From assembly GCA_041821315.1 (NCBI GenBank), contig JBGUEO010000009.1, positions 62,001-126,000 of the forward strand: 64,000 nt of DNA. The letters are read 5' to 3'. The position numbers and the translations under genes are program-made. Every line of letters starts with the position of its first letter. The first letter of the stretch is position 1. The stretch is from DIGJ01 sp041821315. Its GTDB lineage: Bacteria; Bacillota; Clostridia; Lachnospirales; Lachnospiraceae. The notes beneath the pieces were generated by a model that worked only from the letters and a program-made list of their open reading frames with translations, was not told where the DNA came from and ran no database searches. Of this stretch, positions 52,691-60,580 are shown one piece after another.

Positions 52691-54124
52691 CTATACTTCA
52701 ATTTTAGCTTTAATTCCGAGAATTTCATTATTTTTTTCTAAAATCGGTGAAATTACTTGTTTTAAAAAGGTATCTACCTGCTCTTTTGAACGTCCGATAT
52801 ATAACGAAGGTTCCATCGTTTTCTCTAAATCATCCAAAGACATGTTAAACACTTCATCCTTTGCAATTTCTTCCAACAAGTTATTGTCTTTGCCTTCTTG
52901 TTTTACAATTCTCCCAGCCTCCATAGAAAGTGTTCGTATTTTCTCATGAAGTTCCTGACGATCACCGCCCAATTTAACTGCATCCATCATAATGTTTTCC
53001 GTTGCCATAAAAGGCAGCTCACTCATCATATGCTTTTCAATTACTTTCGGATATACTACCAGTCCGTCCACTACATTCAGACAAAGATCAAGAATTCCAT
53101 CCGTTGCTAAAAATCCTTCTGCTATGGAAAGACGCTTATTCGCAGAATCATCTAATGTACGCTCAAACCACTGAGTGGCAGATGTAATTGCAGGATTTAG
53201 TGCATCAATCATCACATAACGAGAAAGCGATGCGATACGTTCACTCCGCATTGGATTACGCTTGTATGCCATTGCTGAGGATCCAATCTGACTTTTCTCA
53301 AACGGTTCTTCAATTTCTTTTAAATGTTGTAACAATCGGATATCATTGGACATCTTGTGTGCACTTGCTGCGATTCCCGCAAGTATATTACAAACTCTGG
53401 TATCTACTTTTCTAGAATAGGTTTGACCTGAAACAGGATAACAAGCATCAAATCCCATCTTTTTTGCTATCATTGGATCAATTTGTTCAATCGTTTCATG
53501 ATTTCCGTCAAAGAGTTCTAAAAAAGAAGCCTGTGTTCCTGTTGTTCCCTTAGATCCTAATAACTTAAGGCTTTGAAGAACATATTCCAGATCTTCTAAA
53601 TCCATAAGAAATTCTTGCATCCAAAGAGTTGCTCGCTTACCAACGGTAGTTGGTTGAGCTGGTTGAAAATGTGTAAATGCAAGCGTTGGTAATTCTTTAT
53701 ATTGATTCGAAAAATCAGCAAGCTCTGCTATCACGTTAACCAATTTTGTCTTTACCAGTAAAAGGGCTTCTTTCATTATAATGATATCGGTATTGTCTCC
53801 CACATAACAAGAGGTTGCACCTAGATGAATGATTCCTTTTGCATTTGGACATTGCACCCCATATGCATATACATGACTCATGACATCATGACGCACTCGC
53901 TTTTCACGTTCTTTTGCAACTTCATAATTGATATCTTCTGCATGTAACTTCATTTCTTCAATTTGCTCTTGTGTAATGTTTAACCCAAGTTCTTTCTCGG
54001 TTTCAGCCAAAGCAATCCAAAGTTTTCTCCACGTACGAAACTTCATATCCTGAGAAAAAATGTACTGCATCTCCTTACTAGCATATCGCTCCGAGAGCGG
54101 ACTTATATATCGATCTGTATTCAT
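52691..54124 (-). CDS. purB: Adenylosuccinate lyase
   Basis: Acts twice in purine synthesis, on SAICAR and on adenylosuccinate. 477 residues, the longer clostridial/eukaryote-like type. The family signature is present as IGSSAMAYKRNPMRSERI; HLGATSCYVGDNTD and AFTHFQPAQPTTVGKRA supply further active-site residues. It follows purF by 39 nt behind AGGAGG and ends at a terminator, closing the purC-purF-purB set. Confidence 0.96.
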   Translation of the reverse strand: MNTDRYISPLSERYASKEMQYIFSQDMKFRTWRKLWIALAETEKELGLNITQEQIEEMKLHAEDINYEVAKEREKRVRHDVMSHVYAYGVQCPNAKGIIHLGATSCYVGDNTDIIIMKEALLLVKTKLVNVIAELADFSNQYKELPTLAFTHFQPAQPTTVGKRATLWMQEFLMDLEDLEYVLQSLKLLGSKGTTGTQASFLELFDGNHETIEQIDPMIAKKMGFDACYPVSGQTYSRKVDTRVCNILAGIAASAHKMSNDIRLLQHLKEIEEPFEKSQIGSSAMAYKRNPMRSERIASLSRYVMIDALNPAITSATQWFERTLDDSANKRLSIAEGFLATDGILDLCLNVVDGLVVYPKVIEKHMMSELPFMATENIMMDAVKLGGDRQELHEKIRTLSMEAGRIVKQEGKDNNLLEEIAKDEVFNMSLDDLEKTMEPSLYIGRSKEQVDTFLKQVISPILEKNNEILGIKAKIEV

Positions 54125-54163
54125 TCTATTCTAGTCCTCCTATTTTGTACTATACGTTTTGTT

Positions 54164-55606
54164 TTATCGATCATATTCTCCGCGAATATCCGCTTTGGGT
54201 GGTTCAATTGGATAATTCCCAGAAAAACAAGCATCACAATATCCTCGTTCTCCACCAATTAATTCATTTAATCGTTCTCCATCTAGATAACCGAGGGAAT
54301 CAGCACCTAGCTTTTGACAAATTTGATCAATGGTATTGTTATGTGCGATCAATTGATCACACGATGGTACATCGGTACCAAAGTAACAAGGATACAAAAA
54401 AGGTGGTGAGCTGATTCTTACATGAACCTCCGTTGCTCCAGCTTGTTTCAACATGCGGACGATTCTCTCACTTGTCGTTCCCCGAACAATGGAATCATCA
54501 ATCATAACCACTCGTTTTCCTCGCACCACTTCTTTTAAAACATTTAGTTTTATTTTAACCGAAGATTCACGAATCGTTTGTTTTGGTTTTATAAAAGTTC
54601 TACCCACATAACTATTTTTAATAAAGGCTATCCCGTATGGAATTTTTGATTCTTCGGCAAAACCCATTGCCGCAACATTTCCAGAATCGGGTACACCAAC
54701 CACGATATCAGCCTCCACTGGATGCATTTGAGCTAATATTTTACCTGCCATAATCCGAGAATTATATACACTTATTTTATCAAGATAACTATCTGGTCTT
54801 GCAAAATAGATATATTCAAAAATGCAAGTTGCAATTTTTTCTTGACAAAGGGATATATCTGAATGAATTCCATCTTTGTCTATCTTTACGATTTCACCCG
54901 GCAAAACATCACGGACAAATTCTGCATCTACTGCATCCAATGCACAAGTTTCGGAGGATAAAAAATAGGTCGTTCCTCTCTTTCCGATGCAAAGTGGACG
55001 AAATCCAAATGGATCTCTTGCTCCTATCAGTTTTCTTGGACTCATAATTACAAGGGAATATGCACCAGAAAGCTTCTTCATTGCATTTTTTACGGCTTCT
55101 TCAACTGTCTTTGTTTGCAGACGCTGCCTCGCTATATGATAAGCAATTACTTCCGTGTCAATCGTTGTCTGAAAAATTGCACCTGTGTAAGAAAGCTCTT
55201 CCCGAAGCTCCAATGCATTCACTAAATTTCCATTATGCGCCAGTGCAAGCGTTCCTTTTACATAGTTTAACACCAATGGCTGTGTATTTTCAATCGAACT
55301 TGCACCTGCCGTAGAATAACGAACATGTCCCACTCCAATATTTCCTATTAAACCATTCAATTTTTCTTCTGTAAATGCTTCATTCACAAGTCCCATTCCC
55401 TTGCTTGAGGATACGACTCCCTTGGGTCCATTTGTGTCACTTACCGCAATTCCACAACTTTCCTGTCCTCTGTGTTGTAGAGCAAATAGTCCATAATAAA
55501 TAGAAGAAGCTACGTCTTCTATGTGGTTTAACGAATATGCGCCAAATACTCCACATTCTTCATGTAGCTCTCCTCCAATAAATTCACTTATTGTTTGATT
55601 ATTCAT
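54164..55606 (-). CDS. purF: Amidophosphoribosyltransferase
   Basis: First committed enzyme of purine synthesis. 480 residues. A short propeptide ends before the N-terminal nucleophile Cys (ELHEE then CGVFGAYSL). The PRPP motif is VVMIDDSIVRGTTSE. Cys residues in ACIFEYIYFARPD, YPCYFGTDVPSCDQ and YCDACFSGNY match the 4Fe-4S ligands of the B. subtilis-type enzyme. The ATG at 55606 lies inside the end of purC (8-nt overlap). AMP/GMP feedback is a family property. Confidence 0.96.
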   Translation of the reverse strand: MNNQTISEFIGGELHEECGVFGAYSLNHIEDVASSIYYGLFALQHRGQESCGIAVSDTNGPKGVVSSSKGMGLVNEAFTEEKLNGLIGNIGVGHVRYSTAGASSIENTQPLVLNYVKGTLALAHNGNLVNALELREELSYTGAIFQTTIDTEVIAYHIARQRLQTKTVEEAVKNAMKKLSGAYSLVIMSPRKLIGARDPFGFRPLCIGKRGTTYFLSSETCALDAVDAEFVRDVLPGEIVKIDKDGIHSDISLCQEKIATCIFEYIYFARPDSYLDKISVYNSRIMAGKILAQMHPVEADIVVGVPDSGNVAAMGFAEESKIPYGIAFIKNSYVGRTFIKPKQTIRESSVKIKLNVLKEVVRGKRVVMIDDSIVRGTTSERIVRMLKQAGATEVHVRISSPPFLYPCYFGTDVPSCDQLIAHNNTIDQICQKLGADSLGYLDGERLNELIGGERGYCDACFSGNYPIEPPKADIRGEYDR

Positions 55607-56312
55607 ATAATCCAATCCTCTTAGCAACTTCTACATAGGCATCTTCTACTCCACCCATATCACGTCTAAAACGATCCTTATCCAATTTTTCACGGGTATT
55701 AACATCCCAAAATCTACAAGTATCTGGTGAAATTTCATCTGCAAGAATAATCTCTCCATGGTAACGTCCAAATTCCACCTTAAAATCAATTAGCTCAATT
55801 CCACATTCTTTAAAAAACTTAACTAATACTTCATTTATTTTAAACACTAACTCTGTAATACGATCTATTTCTTCTCTTGTTGCTGCACCAATTGCTATCG
55901 CATGATAATCATTAATTAAAGGATCACCCAATTCATCATCCTTATAGCTAAATTCCAAGGTAGGTGCAAGAAGATTTTTTCCTTCTTCAATTCCAAGTCT
56001 CTTGGAAAAACTTCCTGCTGCTACATTTCGTATAATAACCTCTAGGGGAACAATTTCAACTTTTTTAACTGCAGTCATTCGTTCACTAAGTTCTTCCACA
56101 AAATGAGTTGGAACTCCTTCTTTCTCAAGGATCTGGAATAAATAGTTTGTCATTCGGTTGTTAATCACACCTTTTCCTTTAATGGTTCCTTTTTTTTCTC
56201 CATTAAATGCTGTAGCGTCGTCCTTATAATCTACAATTAGGACATCTTCCACATCGCTAACATAAACTTTCTTTGCTTTTCCTTCGTAAAGTAACTCTAA
56301 TTTTTTCAACAT
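55599..56312 (-). CDS. purC: SAICAR synthetase (phosphoribosylaminoimidazole-succinocarboxamide synthase)
   Basis: ATP-dependent ligation of aspartate to CAIR. 237 residues. Motifs: LYEGKAKKVYVSD, YKDDATAFNGEKKGTIKGKG, EVIIRNVAAGSFSKRLGIEE, LIDFKVEFGR and ILADEISPDTCRFWD. The ATG at 56312 is taken as start, with AGGATAGG upstream; a GTG two codons earlier is possible. First gene of the purC-purF-purB unit, with its own promoter. Confidence 0.96.
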   Translation of the reverse strand: MLKKLELLYEGKAKKVYVSDVEDVLIVDYKDDATAFNGEKKGTIKGKGVINNRMTNYLFQILEKEGVPTHFVEELSERMTAVKKVEIVPLEVIIRNVAAGSFSKRLGIEEGKNLLAPTLEFSYKDDELGDPLINDYHAIAIGAATREEIDRITELVFKINEVLVKFFKECGIELIDFKVEFGRYHGEIILADEISPDTCRFWDVNTREKLDKDRFRRDMGGVEDAYVEVAKRIGLYE

Positions 56313-56360
56313 GAACACCTATCCTTTATCTACTCTAATTTCGTTGTTAACTACAGTTTC

Positions 56361-56388
56361 ATTATAAACAACCACCTTCGTTTGACAA
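56361..56388 (-). promoter_or_regulatory. Candidate purC operon promoter
   Basis: Minus-strand TTGTCA (56383-56388), 16-nt spacer, TATAAT (56361-56366). Just upstream the 10-mer TTTACTTATT (plus reading) repeats at 56393 and 56406, 13 bp apart, a possible regulator site. Confidence 0.5.
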
Positions 56389-56427
56389 TAGGTTTACTTA
56401 TTATATTTACTTATTCTATTTATAACC

Positions 56428-57783
56428 CTATTCTTCCGTTTTATCCGCTAAAAGAGGTGTATCTTCAAGAATAATTCCTCTTTTTATCTTTAATTCCAAA
56501 ATTCTTTGTACATTGTTATCAATTGTTTTTTCATCAATTTCTCCATCGACGACTGCCTGATACACTGCCTGATAGGCTGCCACAAAATTTTCTGGCATCA
56601 AAATCATATCTGTGCCTGCCGCTATCGCATTTACAGCGGCCTCACCCGATGTATAATAATTTGTAACGGATTTCATATTCATGGCATCTGTAATAATAAC
56701 ACCATCGAAAGACAATTCCGTACGAAGGATGTCCTTCATCACCAATTCTGTCATGGATGCTGGCTTTATGCTTCCGGTCACATTTGAAATCGAAATATGC
56801 GATACCATAATCATATCAGCCCCTGCCCTAATCCCTTCTTTAAACGGAATAAATGATACCTTTCGAAGTTCGTTAATATCACTATCCACATCAACTGCAC
56901 CCTCATGCGTATCTTTCGAAGTACTGCCTAAACCTGGGAAATGCTTTAATGTTGAAATTACATGTTCCTCTTGTAATCCAGTTACTACCTGACGAACCAT
57001 TTTTGCAACTAAGTCTGGATCACTCCCAAAGGATCTATTTCCAATTTCAGAATGTAATTGAGTGCTCCTAACATCAGCTACAGGAGCAAAATCTAAATTA
57101 AATCCCAGATCATTTATTTCCTTTCCAATCGTCTTCCCCATATTATAGGCATACTCTTCATCATCCATTGCCCCTACTTCGCTCATATTTGGAAAGCTCG
57201 TTGTATTCATTGCTTTATTTTTTGCAATTCGTGCAACCTCTCCGCCTTCTTCATCCACCGAAATAAAAAGTGGTACACTCGAAAATCCCTGTAGTTTATC
57301 AATAAATTTTTTTGTTTGTTCGGGTGTCTTACTATTTCTAGAAAAGAAGATAACTCCACCCACATGATATGTTTTAAGTGCTTCCCGCATCGTTGCCGTT
57401 ACCTTTGTAAAGTCGTGGGTCTCTCCTTTTCTGTTATCTAACTGTTCAAAATTCACAATAAATAGCTGCCCAATTTTTTCTTCCAATGTCATATTATTTC
57501 GTATTGCTTGTGCCATACCAAGAATTTGTGCTTTATCCGTTACAATACGATCCGAAGTTGTCTCTTTCTCAGGCTCTACTTCTTCATCTGGTTTGGCACT
57601 TACTTCTGGCTCTATGCTTTCTTCTGGTTTCACACTTTCTTCTGGTTCTTGATTTATCGGTTCAATATTTGTCACTTCTGGTGTTGGAGCCATTGTCTCC
57701 TCCCTTTTTCCACAAGCAACTAAACTAACACCTAAGAGTAGAATTAGTGCTATTTTTATATTTTTTCCCATACTTGCTCCCAT
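56428..57783 (-). CDS. Glycoside hydrolase family 3 beta-N-acetylhexosaminidase-like lipoprotein
   Basis: About 451 residues. A lipoprotein signal (KIALILLLGVSLVACGK) and a Glu/Pro/Ser-rich linker (about 40-85; EPINQEPEESVKPEESIEPE) lead to a GH3 N-terminal domain. The NagZ-type motif TLKHFPGLGSTSKDTHEG and the nucleophile region GVIITDAMNMKS are present, so cleavage of GlcNAc-containing muropeptides is likely, outside the membrane. I use the ATG at 57783 behind AAAGG; the ATG 12 nt later is also possible. Single-gene unit with its own promoter. Confidence 0.88.
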   Translation of the reverse strand: MGASMGKNIKIALILLLGVSLVACGKREETMAPTPEVTNIEPINQEPEESVKPEESIEPEVSAKPDEEVEPEKETTSDRIVTDKAQILGMAQAIRNNMTLEEKIGQLFIVNFEQLDNRKGETHDFTKVTATMREALKTYHVGGVIFFSRNSKTPEQTKKFIDKLQGFSSVPLFISVDEEGGEVARIAKNKAMNTTSFPNMSEVGAMDDEEYAYNMGKTIGKEINDLGFNLDFAPVADVRSTQLHSEIGNRSFGSDPDLVAKMVRQVVTGLQEEHVISTLKHFPGLGSTSKDTHEGAVDVDSDINELRKVSFIPFKEGIRAGADMIMVSHISISNVTGSIKPASMTELVMKDILRTELSFDGVIITDAMNMKSVTNYYTSGEAAVNAIAAGTDMILMPENFVAAYQAVYQAVVDGEIDEKTIDNNVQRILELKIKRGIILEDTPLLADKTEE

Positions 57784-57820
57784 CTTCGTACCTTTAAACA
57801 TTTTTCACCATTGCATTGCT

Positions 57821-57849
57821 AAAATAGCATAGCAATTTAAAAAAGTCAA
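57821..57849 (-). promoter_or_regulatory. Candidate promoter of the GH3 lipoprotein gene
   Basis: Minus-strand TTGACT (57844-57849), 17-nt spacer, TATTTT (57821-57826) with an upstream TG. A small inverted repeat (GCTA-TTT-TAGC) covers the -10 and could be an operator. From here to the mgtE promoter I see nothing else. Confidence 0.5.
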
Positions 57850-57970
57850 TCGATAAGTTTTTCCATCTCTTTACCTGTCCCAACACTCGTGTTCTTTTTA
57901 AATCTTTATATGCCCATTATAACTAGCTTTTAATCAAGTTTCAACTATGCAGCAGCAAAAATGATTTTCC

Positions 57971-57999
57971 TTGACAAACCAGATTCTGGGCTCTATACT
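57971..57999 (+). promoter_or_regulatory. Promoter of the M-box/mgtE transcript
   Basis: TTGACA (57971-57976), 17-nt spacer, TATACT (57994-57999). Near-consensus sigma-A site, placing the start a few bases before the M-box aptamer. Confidence 0.75.
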
Positions 58000-58004
58000 T
58001 TATA

Positions 58005-58211
58005 GGAATACAGATTATTCGGTAGGTGAGGCTACCATAGGGATACGGGTTACTGCCGCAAAGTAGTGGAGACACTATAAGTTGGTCAACAATCTATGTC
58101 GATTTCAAGGCATAGAATAATGTAATTACATCGCCCTGTGGAGTTAAAGCTTGAACGATGGCATATTTTATGTTTATTTTTTTACACGTCATCGTTAGTG
58201 ACGTTTTTTTT
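58005..58211 (+). promoter_or_regulatory. M-box magnesium riboswitch with expression platform
   Basis: The leader shows M-box (ykoK) hallmarks: GGTAGGTGAGGCTACCATA at 58021-58039, TACTGCCGCAAAGT at 58051-58064, then GGAGACAC and GGTCAAC at 58084-58090. A terminator (58186-58191 with 58199-58204, eight Ts to 58211) can be replaced by an anti-terminator pairing AACGATG (58154-58160) with CATCGTT (58190-58196). High Mg should stop transcription before mgtE. Confidence 0.92.
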
Positions 58212-58260
58212 AATTGTATCGAAAGGATGGTGAGAGTATGGTACCAGACAGTAGTCAATC

Positions 58261-58340
58261 GCAAAGTATAGATGTACCTGAGCCCTGCCCTCCCCCTTTC
58301 GTTTAGCTGCCGCAGGGCAGATGAATCATCGATACTTTGC
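58261..58340 (+). promoter_or_regulatory. Second long hairpin between the M-box and mgtE
   Basis: A segmented stem: 9 bp (58261-58269 with 58332-58340), one mismatch, 4 bp (58271-58274 with 58327-58330), an internal loop and a GC-rich 7 bp (58282-58288 with 58312-58318). It lies after the riboswitch terminator and 21 nt before AGGAGG, has no T run, and is unusually GC-rich for this region. Not part of the standard M-box. Confidence 0.6.
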
Positions 58341-58373
58341 TTTCTCAAAAACAATAAATAAGGAGGCAAAGTT

Positions 58374-59705
58374 ATGACCCAAAAAATTATTCTATCTCTC
58401 TTACAAGAGAAAAAGTTTGGTGAACTAAAGCAGATTATTTCTGTTCTTAATGAAGTGGATTTAGCTTCTATTTTAGAAAATTTAGACGAAAAAGAAATGA
58501 TTATGGTGTTTCGTCTCATTGATAAAACAAAAGCCGCTGCTACCTTTTCACACATGAATGTAAGAATACAGGAATTACTAATTGCTGCATTTACCGAAAA
58601 AGAATTAAAAGAAATTTTAGATGAAATGTTCCTAGATGATACCGCAGATTTGTTAGAAGAAATGCCTGCTAATGTAGTGGAACATATTTTAAGTGTTACC
58701 GACCCCGCAACTAGAACATCCATAAATACACTTCTAAACTACCCCGAAGATAGCGCTGGAAGTATTATGACCATCGAATACGTCGATCTCAAAAGAAATA
58801 TGACCGTTTATGAGGCAATCAATAAAATCAAGCATGTCGGTATCGACAAAGAAACGATTTACACCTGTTATGTCATTGATTCAAAAAAATTAATTGGAAT
58901 CGTATCTGCCAAAGATTTACTACTTTCTGACAATGATATAAAAATCGAAACCATTATGGAAACAAATCTCATTTTTGCAGATACACATGATGATAAAGAA
59001 AAAGTAGCAAAGCTCTTTTCCAAATACGGATTTCTTGCAATCCCCGTTGTAGATACCGAACAGTGTATGGTTGGTATTGTTACTTACGATGATGCTATGG
59101 CTGTTATTCAAGAGGAAGTAGATGAAGATATTGCTATGATGTCTGGTATTGTACCTGGCGAAGATACTTATTTTGGAACTTCTATCTTTGCACATGCAAA
59201 GAGTCGTATTGTATGGCTTTTAGTCCTTATGTTATCCGCTACCATTACGGGAACCATTATTACAAAATATGAACATGCATTTTCTGCAATACCTCTTTTG
59301 GTTTCCTTCATTCCCATGTTAATGGACACTGGTGGAAATTGCGGATCTCAAAGCTCAACCTTAATCATTCGCGGTCTCGCTTTGGATGAAATAAAGCTTT
59401 CTGATTTTTTAAAAGTTGGCTTTAAAGAATTTCGAATTGCAATCGTTGTAAGTTGTGTTTTGGCCTTGGTGAATGGATTACGGATTTTTATGATGTACAA
59501 CGATCTAATGATGGCAATTCTCATTTCTGTTTCTTTATTTGCTACCATTATCATGGCAAAATTGATTGGTAGTTTACTTCCAATGGTTGCAACGAAATGT
59601 AAATTAGATCCTGCCATTATGTCCGCACCACTCATTACGACGTTAGTTGATACCTTTTCTATTTTGATTTATTTTCAAATTGCAACACATCTTTTTGCAT
59701 TATAA
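58374..59705 (+). CDS. mgtE: Magnesium transporter MgtE
   Basis: 443 residues. An N-terminal superhelical MgtE_N domain (ILENLDEKEMIMVFRLIDKT; LEEMPANVVEHILS), a CBS pair (AGSIMTIEYVDLKRNMTVYE to VGIVTYDDAMAVIQEE) and five membrane helices with the family signature MLMDTGGNCGSQSSTLIIRG. The cytoplasmic domains sense Mg and close the channel in studied homologues. Controlled by the M-box upstream, which supports Mg as the ion. AGGAGG lies 7 nt before the ATG. Confidence 0.96.
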   Translation: MTQKIILSLLQEKKFGELKQIISVLNEVDLASILENLDEKEMIMVFRLIDKTKAAATFSHMNVRIQELLIAAFTEKELKEILDEMFLDDTADLLEEMPANVVEHILSVTDPATRTSINTLLNYPEDSAGSIMTIEYVDLKRNMTVYEAINKIKHVGIDKETIYTCYVIDSKKLIGIVSAKDLLLSDNDIKIETIMETNLIFADTHDDKEKVAKLFSKYGFLAIPVVDTEQCMVGIVTYDDAMAVIQEEVDEDIAMMSGIVPGEDTYFGTSIFAHAKSRIVWLLVLMLSATITGTIITKYEHAFSAIPLLVSFIPMLMDTGGNCGSQSSTLIIRGLALDEIKLSDFLKVGFKEFRIAIVVSCVLALVNGLRIFMMYNDLMMAILISVSLFATIIMAKLIGSLLPMVATKCKLDPAIMSAPLITTLVDTFSILIYFQIATHLFAL

Positions 59706-59711
59706 ATACAT

Positions 59712-59759
59712 AAAAACTTCGCTGCTAATGAAATGCCAGATTAGTCAGCGAAGTTTTTC
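59712..59759 (+). terminator. Intrinsic terminator after mgtE
   Basis: A 13-bp perfect stem (59712-59724 with 59746-59758), with an inner CTAAT/ATTAG stem, ends in five T residues. Confidence 0.88.
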
Positions 59760-59771
59760 TATATACTATTG

Positions 59772-59825
59772 TTGACAAATATACAGGTATTTGTTATTCT
59801 ATACATACCATTGGTATGTATAGAA
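59772..59825 (+). promoter_or_regulatory. tetR promoter and palindromic operator
   Basis: TTGACA (59772-59777), 17-nt spacer, TATTCT (59795-59800). A palindrome with perfect 13-bp arms and a 3-bp centre spans 59797-59825; its core is ACATACC-ATT-GGTATGT. It overlaps the -10 and the start point, as for autorepression. Confidence 0.8.
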
Positions 59826-59837
59826 GGAGATGAACTT

Positions 59838-60482
59838 ATGTCACGAAATAAGTATCCAGAAGAAACAAAACAATTAATCATTGATGTTGCCACTGAGCTT
59901 TTCATGACAAATGGTTATGAAAAAACTTCGCTGCAAGATATTATCAATCACTTGGGTGGACTAACAAAAGGTGCGATCTATCATCACTTCCAATCAAAAG
60001 ATGCGATTCTCTATGCGGTGGTTTCTCATATCTGTAAGGATAATGAATTTCGCATGGCTGCCATTCGTGATGATACATCACTAACAGGAAAAGAACGTTT
60101 GGAAAAAATGTTTTCAGATTCTCTTCAAAATCCAAACCAGAAAGACGTTTTTGCTGTTACCCCAAATCTTCTCGATAATCCAACTTTTTTATCCTATTAT
60201 ATCAAAATGGTCGTATCCGAGACCGTACCATGCTATATTTTACCAGCTATCAAAACAGGTGTTGCAGATGGATCAATTACAACCTTGTATCCTGAGGAAC
60301 TCGCAGATATCATCATGTTCCTAAGTGATATTTGGCTAAACCCTTTGATTTTTCATATGACAGCCGAGCAGCTAACAAGAAAAGCAAAGCTTTTAAATCA
60401 AATGATGTGTCCTTTTGGTTTAAAAATTTTAAGCGATGACTTAATTATGAGGTTCACTCAATTTCAAACAGTAAACGAATAA
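59838..60482 (+). CDS. TetR-family transcriptional repressor
   Basis: 214 residues. The N-terminal HTH is clear: ETKQLIIDVATELFMTNGYE, then KTSLQDIINHLGGLTKGAIY and YHHFQSKDAILYAVV. The helical ligand domain after it is not specific. The ATG at 59838 (MSRNKYPEET) follows AGAAGGAGA; an upstream frame extension crosses the promoter and is rejected. It represses itself and the MFS gene downstream through matching operators. Inducer unknown, presumably an exported compound. Confidence 0.92.
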   Translation: MSRNKYPEETKQLIIDVATELFMTNGYEKTSLQDIINHLGGLTKGAIYHHFQSKDAILYAVVSHICKDNEFRMAAIRDDTSLTGKERLEKMFSDSLQNPNQKDVFAVTPNLLDNPTFLSYYIKMVVSETVPCYILPAIKTGVADGSITTLYPEELADIIMFLSDIWLNPLIFHMTAEQLTRKAKLLNQMMCPFGLKILSDDLIMRFTQFQTVNE

Positions 60483-60518
60483 AAATAACTACCCTATACC
60501 GGGTAGATTATTTTTACT
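60481..60518 (+). terminator. Hairpin between tetR and the MFS gene
   Basis: An AT-rich 8-bp stem (60481-60488 with about 60508-60515) encloses CTACCC/GGGTAG (6 bp, 6-nt loop) with one bulged base, ending in T residues. Confidence 0.7.
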
Positions 60519-60521
60519 CGT

Positions 60522-60542
60522 TTACATACCAATGGTATGTAA
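60522..60542 (+). promoter_or_regulatory. Second TetR operator, in front of the MFS gene
   Basis: 9-bp perfect arms around AAT: core ACATACC-AAT-GGTATGT, the same as the tetR operator except for the central triplet. A weak promoter (TTTACT at 60513-60518, 17-nt spacer, TATGTA at 60536-60541) would be covered by it. Confidence 0.8.
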
Positions 60543-60580
60543 GCAGAAAATTAACCGTTAAATTAAGGAGACTATCTATT

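Noticed and set aside
56313..56427. Purine riboswitch or PurR box before purC
   Set aside because: The leader is short and no guanine/adenine aptamer pattern or PurR-type inverted repeat could be seen.
58094..58723. Minus-strand 209-codon frame across the M-box and the start of mgtE
   Set aside because: It runs antisense to the riboswitch and mgtE, has no ribosome site and no recognisable protein pattern.
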